Below are positions 59,117 through 64,000 of a DNA stretch of 64,000 nt, piece after piece. Below the pieces are notes generated by a model. The model had not been told where the DNA came from. It was given only the letters and a program-made list of their open reading frames with translations, and searched no databases. Position 1 is the first letter of the stretch; every line of letters begins with the position of its first letter. The stretch is from contig NZ_CP113068.1 in the NCBI RefSeq assembly GCF_026625885.1, positions 1,860,001-1,924,000 of the forward strand, written 5' to 3'. This stretch comes from Roseateles sp. SL47. Lineage in GTDB: Bacteria; Pseudomonadota; Gammaproteobacteria; Burkholderiales; Burkholderiaceae_C. Made by a program: the position numbers and the translations under genes.

Positions 59117-59230
59117 AGCCTCTTCGCCGCTGGACGCTGATTCCCACCCACGGTTTCAGGGGCGGGGCATGCGCGCCATATTCCGAACCGCAGCCGTCAA
59201 GGTGTGTTCGGCGGACGCATACACACCGAC

Positions 59231-59710
59231 CGCGCCGCCCGCTGGACGAAGAAGCACGGCAAGAGCCACTACGGCGACAAGGTGCATGCCAACAGCGACG
59301 CGCGCTACAAGCTCATCCGCAAGATCAAGGTCACGCCGGCCAATGTGGACGACGGCCAGACCTTGAAGGACGTGCTGGACCCCAGCAACACCGGCAAACG
59401 CGTGCTGGCCGACCGGGGCTATGACAGCCAGGCCAACCGGGACCTGCTGCGAGAGCAGCAACTGCGAGACGGCATCGGCAGAAGAGCCCGGCCTGGGCAG
59501 CAGAAGCGTCAGCGGCTGGATGCACGCAACACGGCCATCAACCGCATCCGGGCCAGAGGCGAGCACGTGTTCGCGGGCCTGCAGCAGTTGGGTGGCAAGG
59601 TGGTGCGGGCCACGACGCTGGCTCGCAATGAACTGGCGAACACGCTCCAGTGCGTGGCCTACAACGTCAAGCGGCTGGTGTGGCTGGCCGCCCATGAGCC
59701 GGCGCATTGA
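59231..59710 (+). pseudogene. IS5-type transposase, C-terminal part (split)
   Basis: Continues the transposase from 56668 in frame after removal of the IS66 element: RAARWTKKHGKSHYGDKVHA, then the second catalytic Asp in VLADRGYDSQ and the Glu in RIRARGEHVFAGLQQ. Ends at WLAAHEPAH. No internal damage, so the IS66 insertion is the only lesion in the coding part. Confidence 0.9.
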
Positions 59711-59781
59711 GTGCCGCCAAGGGCGAGGTGCGCCCGCTGAGCCCGCAAAGCGGGAGATGAGGGGCCTGGCGGCCAGCTTCG

Positions 59782-60654
59782 ATGGCTGAAACGGGCTTGT
59801 GCGGCCTCAATCCGAGGCTGCGGACATGCTCGCGCCTTCAGGTGCGGCGAGAACGGGGTTATGAGAAGTGCCCGTATGTGTCGGCGTCGGTGAATAAGCA
59901 GATCGGCGACACCTTCAAGGTAGGCAGCATGACCTTCTATAACACCGTGGCGCACGGGGTGTGGGGGTGTGCGGAAGCCAAGCTCAATGGAGGGGCCTGC
60001 AGTTCAGGCTTCCGGGGTGGATTGGCCGGGGCGGCGTTGTCCAACTATGCGGATTTGGAGTACAAGAAGGGTAGCGAAGGGGTCAACATCGCGGTAAACA
60101 CGGCTATTCATGCGGTGACCGGTGGGTTGGCGTCGCTGGCGGGTGGGGGAAAGTTTGCGGAAGGGGCGAAAAGTGCGGCGTATGCGTACCTCTTTAATGC
60201 CCTGGGGCACAAGATCATCAAGGAGCTGTACGACCTCAGGAGCGGCCAATACGCAGGCGAACTGCTTGGACATCACAAGTTTGATGAGGCGCTGGCCCGC
60301 AAATACGACGACTACATGTCGCCCGATGCCGTCAACGCTGCGGCGACTGATCGAATCGGCCAGGGGTACACAAACACCGGATTGCCTAGTGATCCCCACG
60401 CGTGGAACGATGCGCACAAGGCTGCGATTCGTGCCCTCGATACGCAAATGGACGATTGGATTGCTTCTGGGAGGATCTCGAAGGATCAACCGATGACCCA
60501 GCGGCAATACTACGAGTTCATGAACGAGGCGAGCAGAGTTCCCGCGGTCAGCAATTTCTGGAAGTCGATACAGGAGTTTGTGGACCTGATGCAAAGCCGC
60601 GGGATTCAACCAAAACTGCGCGGCATGCCACGTGCTCGCGGTCTCTCTGAGTAG
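59782..60654 (+). CDS. Orphan Rhs C-terminal module, toxin 1 (copy B), fused to an IS5 end
   Basis: The first 30 codons from the ATG at 59782 are read from the right end of the IS5-type element; Rhs linker sequence starts at 59874 (YVSASVNKQIGDTFKVG). The rest equals copy A with four notable residue changes: Val for Leu in the linker (KVGSM), Leu for Arg beside the GHH (GELLGHHKF), Ile for Thr (KAAIRALD) and Arg for Cys (MQSRGIQ). The toxin domain therefore differs next to its presumed active-site motif. It is headless like copy A, and the IS end may provide a promoter or start. Immunity gene after 5 bases. Confidence 0.72.
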   Translation: MAETGLCGLNPRLRTCSRLQVRRERGYEKCPYVSASVNKQIGDTFKVGSMTFYNTVAHGVWGCAEAKLNGGACSSGFRGGLAGAALSNYADLEYKKGSEGVNIAVNTAIHAVTGGLASLAGGGKFAEGAKSAAYAYLFNALGHKIIKELYDLRSGQYAGELLGHHKFDEALARKYDDYMSPDAVNAAATDRIGQGYTNTGLPSDPHAWNDAHKAAIRALDTQMDDWIASGRISKDQPMTQRQYYEFMNEASRVPAVSNFWKSIQEFVDLMQSRGIQPKLRGMPRARGLSE

Positions 60655-60659
60655 TCGCC

Positions 60660-61136
60660 ATGAACGCCGACCTGCGTCATCAAGTCTTGGAGTTGAAGTT
60701 CGCCAAGCGATATGGCGAAGCAGTGGATCTTGTTCGACGTGCGGCCGAGGATGGCGACGTCGCAGCAAGGGTTATGTTGGCCCGGATGTGGGAGGCCGCT
60801 GGGCTATCCCGAGCGGAAGCCGATGAACACGTGGAGTTCGCTCATCGGCATCTTGAGCCGGTAGACATCATTGGGCACTTGGAGCTTTACGGCGCATATG
60901 CCGATGGCCTCGGTGGCATCGACTATGACCTCAAGGCTCGCAGAAGCTTCGAGCACCTATTGGTTGCGGCCGAGCGGGACGCCGGGCACACGTACTCGCT
61001 TGCGGTTGCGCGCGCGTACCGCACGGGAGGACTAGCTGTCCCTGTCGATATCGCAAAGGCTGCTTGGTGGTACAGGAAAGCGGCGGCGCAGGGAAGTCCA
61101 GACGCGCCGAGGGAACTGGAATCCCTTGATCGTTGA
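60660..61136 (+). CDS. Sel1-repeat protein, probable immunity to toxin 1 (copy B)
   Basis: 158 aa, the same as copy A except Gly for Asp in GLGGIDYD and one silent change noted at the Ser-Arg codons. The Sel1-like C-terminal repeat is unchanged. Kept in frame together with its toxin module in both repeats, which argues for continued selection. Confidence 0.72.
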   Translation: MNADLRHQVLELKFAKRYGEAVDLVRRAAEDGDVAARVMLARMWEAAGLSRAEADEHVEFAHRHLEPVDIIGHLELYGAYADGLGGIDYDLKARRSFEHLLVAAERDAGHTYSLAVARAYRTGGLAVPVDIAKAAWWYRKAAAQGSPDAPRELESLDR

Positions 61137-61159
61137 GCCGAACGGAGGTCTGGTCAGGT

Positions 61160-61282
61160 TCAGCTTCTTGCGTTGATGACCTCGATGGCTTGTGCCACGC
61201 TGACGATCCTGGCGCCCTGATGCTCGGTGACGGACAGAAGCGGCTTGCCCCCGGTGACGAGGGGATCGGCCTTGGCGGCGAG
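61160..61282 (-). pseudogene. PIN-domain toxin remnant (copy B)
   Basis: Same antisense remnant as at 51675-51797, at the 9,485-base offset: LVTGGKPLLSVTEHQGA and a stop after INARS. Its presence in both copies shows the PIN/Rhs junction formed before the duplication. Confidence 0.6.
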
Positions 61283-63806
61283 CGCGGTGAGCTACGACGA
61301 CAGCGGCCGCCTGGCGACCCAGACCTATCCGACGGGGCTGCAGGTGGTCTACCGCTACAGTGATCTGGGCTTTGTGCAGAGCTTGAATCTGGGCACGGCG
61401 GTGGTGATCACGCCGCAAGCCGATGCCTCAGGCGTGGTGGCCCCGGGGGCCACTCTGGCCGCAGGCGCGGTGCTCTGGTCGGCCAAGACCTACAACGCTC
61501 GCGGTCAGGCTCAACAGTCCGGCTACGGTAACGGTGTGGTCAGTCAGTCCGGGTTTGACGGCTGGACTGGGCGACCCACGACGCTGGCGGCGGGATTGAG
61601 CGGTGGCACGGAGGTGCTCAGCCAGAGCTACGGATGGGACAACCTTGGCCGGCTCAGGACTCGCACCGATGCCAACGGCGCGGGCGGCGGGACCGGCGCG
61701 GTCACGGATGATCTGATCTACGACGAGTTGGGGCGGCTCAAGAGCTACACCGTCAGTGCGCCGCAGATGCCCAACCTGACGCGCACCGTGGAGTTGCGCT
61801 ACAACGCCGGTGGCCAGTTGCTCTACAAGAGTGACGTGGGGATCTACAGCTATGGCGTGGCCGGACATGCACACGCGCTGGCAGCCATGGCCAGCACAAC
61901 GGCGGGCATCGAGAGCGCCAGTTATGGCTATGACGCCAGCGGCAATCTGGTGAGTGCCACGGCGGGCAAGTACCGCGCGCTCACCTACACCAGCTTCAAC
62001 CTGCCAGCCGGTCAGGGTGCCAACGGGACAGGGGCCTTGCAGGGGGCGCCGGGGGGCGCGGCTTACGGCTGGTATTACGACGAGAACCATCAGCGGCTCA
62101 AGGAAGTACGCAGCGATGCCAGCGGCACCCGCACGACCTGGATGCTGCATCCCGACGCGGCGGGAGGCTTGAGCTTCGAAACCGAGACGATGGTAGGCGC
62201 AGGCGCGACGACGACGCGCAACCGCCATTACCTGAGCGCTGGCGGCAGCAGCATCGGCGTGATCATCACAGCCGACGTGCTGCCGACGCTGGTGGCTGGG
62301 CAGACCGCACCGGTTGTGCTGAGCACGGTGACGGCGGTGAGGGTGGAGTACTGGCACAAGGACTCGCTGGGCAGCCTGATGGCCACGACGGACCACCGAG
62401 GAGTCGTGACGGCGCGCTACAGCTACGACCCGTTTGGCAAGCGCCGCCAGGCCAATGGGACGTATGACGCCGCTGGGGTGCTGGTGGTGGACTGGGTGGC
62501 TGCCGCCAACTACGGCACCGACCGTGGTTTTACAGGGCACGAGCATCTGGACGATGTGGGCCTGATCCACATGAACGGGCGGATCTACGACCCGACGGTG
62601 GGGGTGTTCCTGCAGGCAGATCCCATGATCCAGTCGGCGGACGATCTGCAGAACTACAACCGCTACGGGTACTGCTTCAACAACCCGATGACGTGTACGG
62701 ACCCGACGGGCTATAGCTTCCTGTCCAAATGGGTGGGTTCGACGCTGATCGGCGGGGTGCTGGACTTCTTTGCGCCCGGGCTGGGCACCTTGCTGTCTTC
62801 GCTGTATCAGGTGCGGATGATTGCGCGTACGAAATTGGGGTACCAACTGGGCAGCATTGCCATCGGCGTGATGTCGGCGGTGTATTGCAAAGGGGCCGTT
62901 GCGCAATGCAATGCCCTGGGGCAGGCGGGCTGGGCAGCGTTGGCAGGGCATTCGGCATCGGATGTGATCCGCACCGGGGTGATGGCGTATGTGTCGGCCT
63001 CGGTGAATAAGCAGATCGGCGACACCTTCAAGTTGGGCAGCATGACCTTCTATAACACCGTGGCGCACGGGGTGTGGGGGTGTGCGGAAGCCAAGCTCAA
63101 TGGAGGGGCCTGTAGTTCAGGCTTCCGGGGTGGATTGGCCGGGGCGGCGTTGTCCAACTATGCGGATTTGGAGTACAACAAGGGCAGCGAAGGGGTCAAC
63201 ATCGCGGTGAATACGGCGATTCATGCGGTGACCGGTGGGTTGGCGTCGCTGGCGGGAGGCGGAAGCTTCGCCGAAGGCGTCAGGTCTGCTGCGTACGCCT
63301 ACCTCTTCAATCATCTGCTCCACATCTATGGTCTGCGCCGCGAAGGATCATCCAACATCTTCGGTCACTCTGCTACGGCGATCTCCGGTTCCGGTGTTTT
63401 TAGCTTTGGGAATGACACGCCGCTGGGGGCCTCGGTCACCGAATATGTGAGGGGTCAGTCAGAGGTGCGTGATCAGATCATTGTTTACATCCCTACGACT
63501 GCCGAGCAAGATCAATCCGCCCGCGAATACGTGTCCCAGTTCAGTGACTCGAAGCTGCCCCCCGGCAAGTTCGAGAGCATCGTGATGGACAATTGTGCGG
63601 TTCATTCCGTCAACGTGATGAATTCGGCCGGCGTGCTCGGGACGGATCAGTACAACCTCATCGCGCAGGCCGGCGTCCCGATTTTGCCGAGTACCGCATC
63701 AATGGCCGCAGGATCTATTCCCAATGCTGTCGTCATACGATTGCCGCAAGGGGCCGCGATGTCGCCGGCCCTGCAAAAGCTCTTGAGTGGGTTCGATAAA
63801 AAATGA
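61227..63806 (+). CDS. Headless Rhs core protein with papain/NlpC-like C-terminal domain (toxin 3)
   Basis: 859 aa, the core almost identical to the Rhs protein at 51742 up to residue about 677, with the same DPTG motif and linker. The C-terminal domain (695-859) is unrelated to toxin 2. It has NIFGHSATAISGSGVFSFGN (His714) and, 76 residues later, IVMDNCAVHSVNVM (Cys790). His before Cys with a GHSA ... DNCA pattern fits permuted papain/NlpC-like folds, which act as amidases or peptidases; this is an inference. The stop overlaps the next gene by ATGA. The first 18 codons again cross the PIN remnant. Confidence 0.82.
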   Translation: MTDRSGLPPVTRGSALAASAVSYDDSGRLATQTYPTGLQVVYRYSDLGFVQSLNLGTAVVITPQADASGVVAPGATLAAGAVLWSAKTYNARGQAQQSGYGNGVVSQSGFDGWTGRPTTLAAGLSGGTEVLSQSYGWDNLGRLRTRTDANGAGGGTGAVTDDLIYDELGRLKSYTVSAPQMPNLTRTVELRYNAGGQLLYKSDVGIYSYGVAGHAHALAAMASTTAGIESASYGYDASGNLVSATAGKYRALTYTSFNLPAGQGANGTGALQGAPGGAAYGWYYDENHQRLKEVRSDASGTRTTWMLHPDAAGGLSFETETMVGAGATTTRNRHYLSAGGSSIGVIITADVLPTLVAGQTAPVVLSTVTAVRVEYWHKDSLGSLMATTDHRGVVTARYSYDPFGKRRQANGTYDAAGVLVVDWVAAANYGTDRGFTGHEHLDDVGLIHMNGRIYDPTVGVFLQADPMIQSADDLQNYNRYGYCFNNPMTCTDPTGYSFLSKWVGSTLIGGVLDFFAPGLGTLLSSLYQVRMIARTKLGYQLGSIAIGVMSAVYCKGAVAQCNALGQAGWAALAGHSASDVIRTGVMAYVSASVNKQIGDTFKLGSMTFYNTVAHGVWGCAEAKLNGGACSSGFRGGLAGAALSNYADLEYNKGSEGVNIAVNTAIHAVTGGLASLAGGGSFAEGVRSAAYAYLFNHLLHIYGLRREGSSNIFGHSATAISGSGVFSFGNDTPLGASVTEYVRGQSEVRDQIIVYIPTTAEQDQSAREYVSQFSDSKLPPGKFESIVMDNCAVHSVNVMNSAGVLGTDQYNLIAQAGVPILPSTASMAAGSIPNAVVIRLPQGAAMSPALQKLLSGFDKK

Positions 63807-64000
63807 GTATCCGTCCTGTTGTCATCGTCGGGTTGCTGCTGTCGTGCTTCTTCGGGAGCGGCTGCACGTCCCAGCGAGAAATCGATTTGATGTACGCCTC
63901 CAAGCGGGGAGACCTGACTTCGATGCATACGTTGATCGAAGCGGGGGCGCGGCTCAACGTGCATGGATTGGATGATTCGACCCCGTTGATCAGTGCGATC
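63803..64000 (+). CDS. Ankyrin-repeat lipoprotein, probable immunity to toxin 3 (partial)
   Basis: Runs off the right edge; 66 residues are visible. A signal peptide with lipobox GSGC (residues 18-21) is followed by an ankyrin repeat: YASKRGDLTSMHTLIEAGARLN, then DDSTPLISAI. Ankyrin lipoproteins are common immunity proteins for periplasm-acting effectors, fitting a cell-wall or periplasmic target for toxin 3. The ATG overlaps the toxin stop. Confidence 0.75.
   Translation, partial: MSIRPVVIVGLLLSCFFGSGCTSQREIDLMYASKRGDLTSMHTLIEAGARLNVHGLDDSTPLISAI

Larger units (their letters stand above)
56669..59222 (+). mobile_element. Complete IS66-type insertion sequence
   Basis: 2,554 bp. The terminal repeats share GTATGCGTCCGCCGAA at both tips, followed by a further matching ACCTTGA. 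An 8-bp target duplication ACACCGAC flanks it (56661-56668 and 59223-59230). It carries the three genes tnpA, tnpB and tnpC in the order normal for IS66. Excising it with one duplication restores the IS5 transposase frame exactly, so the insertion is clean and probably recent. Confidence 0.95.
54945..59873 (+). mobile_element. IS5-type element, interrupted twice
   Basis: Outer inverted repeats GGGCACTTCTCAAAACC (54945) and, on the other strand, GGGCACTTCTCATAACC (59873) bound a 4,929-bp block. Removing the IS1595-type and IS66-type insertions with one target duplication each leaves a 1,288-bp element with a single 355-codon DDE transposase. The outer flanks do not match: IS1595 fragment on the left, Rhs linker on the right, with no common short duplication. 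So one side was changed by recombination after insertion. Confidence 0.82.
59874..63256 (+). repeat. Long direct repeat, copy B (3,383 bp)
   Basis: Second copy of the unit at 50389-53771. Its left end is exactly the right tip of the IS5-type element (59873), so the element's insertion or a later deletion set this junction. Differences seen in the Rhs core include Val to Ala (GVAGHAH), Val to Met (AAMAST), Leu to Val (PTVGVFLQ) and QARLIART to QVRMIART. Confidence 0.95.

Noticed and set aside
61428..63068. 546-codon minus-strand open frame under the Rhs core
   Set aside because: Present in antisense to Rhs repeats; only the short PIN remnant further left has a recognisable family pattern.

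Overview
The window is high-GC chromosomal DNA from a betaproteobacterium of the order Burkholderiales. Gene content and order (hslVU, dksA, a CobW-type GTPase, corC-lnt-glyQ-glyS-gmhB-plsC) and the zinc-less DksA fit the Roseateles/Mitsuaria/Rubrivivax group; the genus is an inference. No rRNA, tRNA or CRISPR array was seen.

Positions 1-28,000 are mostly housekeeping. On the minus strand: a cut-off nucleotidyltransferase, hslU/hslV with a shared terminator and a possible heat-shock promoter, a STAS-domain protein, dksA and a His-rich CobW/YjiA GTPase. On the plus strand: the tightly packed corC-lnt and glyQ-glyS-gmhB-plsC-ygjP genes. The gmhB product has lost two catalytic aspartates. Then come an MBL-fold hydrolase facing a LiuR-like MerR regulator, speD, a DUF898 membrane protein with a cut-down M48-partner gene, an S9 peptidase, an esterase, a PspC protein, a methyltransferase and a PhoA-type phosphatase.

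Positions 28,000-48,700 hold transport, cofactor and stress genes: an EmrB-EmrA-outer-membrane-factor efflux operon, a complete thiC-thiO-thiS-thiG-thiDE operon behind a TPP riboswitch, a TonB-like protein, a LysR/azoR divergent pair, two pirins, and a cueR-copA-copZ copper module with two divergent CueR promoters. Several of these proteins carry in-frame simple-sequence expansions: poly-Gln in EmrB, Asp dipeptides inside the ThiE half of ThiDE, and a Val-Ala-Gln tail on ThiO.

Positions 48,700-64,000 are an accessory island of Rhs polymorphic toxins with visibly lower GC. A 3,383-bp unit (orphan Rhs C-terminal toxin 1, Sel1-like immunity gene, antisense PIN-domain remnant, headless Rhs core) occurs twice as direct repeats 9,485 bp apart. 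The two Rhs cores are nearly identical but end in different C-terminal domains: one has a caspase/C80-like His-Cys pattern, the other a His-then-Cys papain/NlpC-like pattern. Each is followed by its own overlapping putative immunity gene. Between the repeats lies a nest of insertion sequences: an IS5-type element sits in an IS1595-type copy and is itself interrupted by an intact IS1595-type and an intact IS66-type element, both with clean 8-bp target duplications. The layout reads as an Rhs toxin-diversification locus shaped by duplication, recombination in shared sequence, and transposition.
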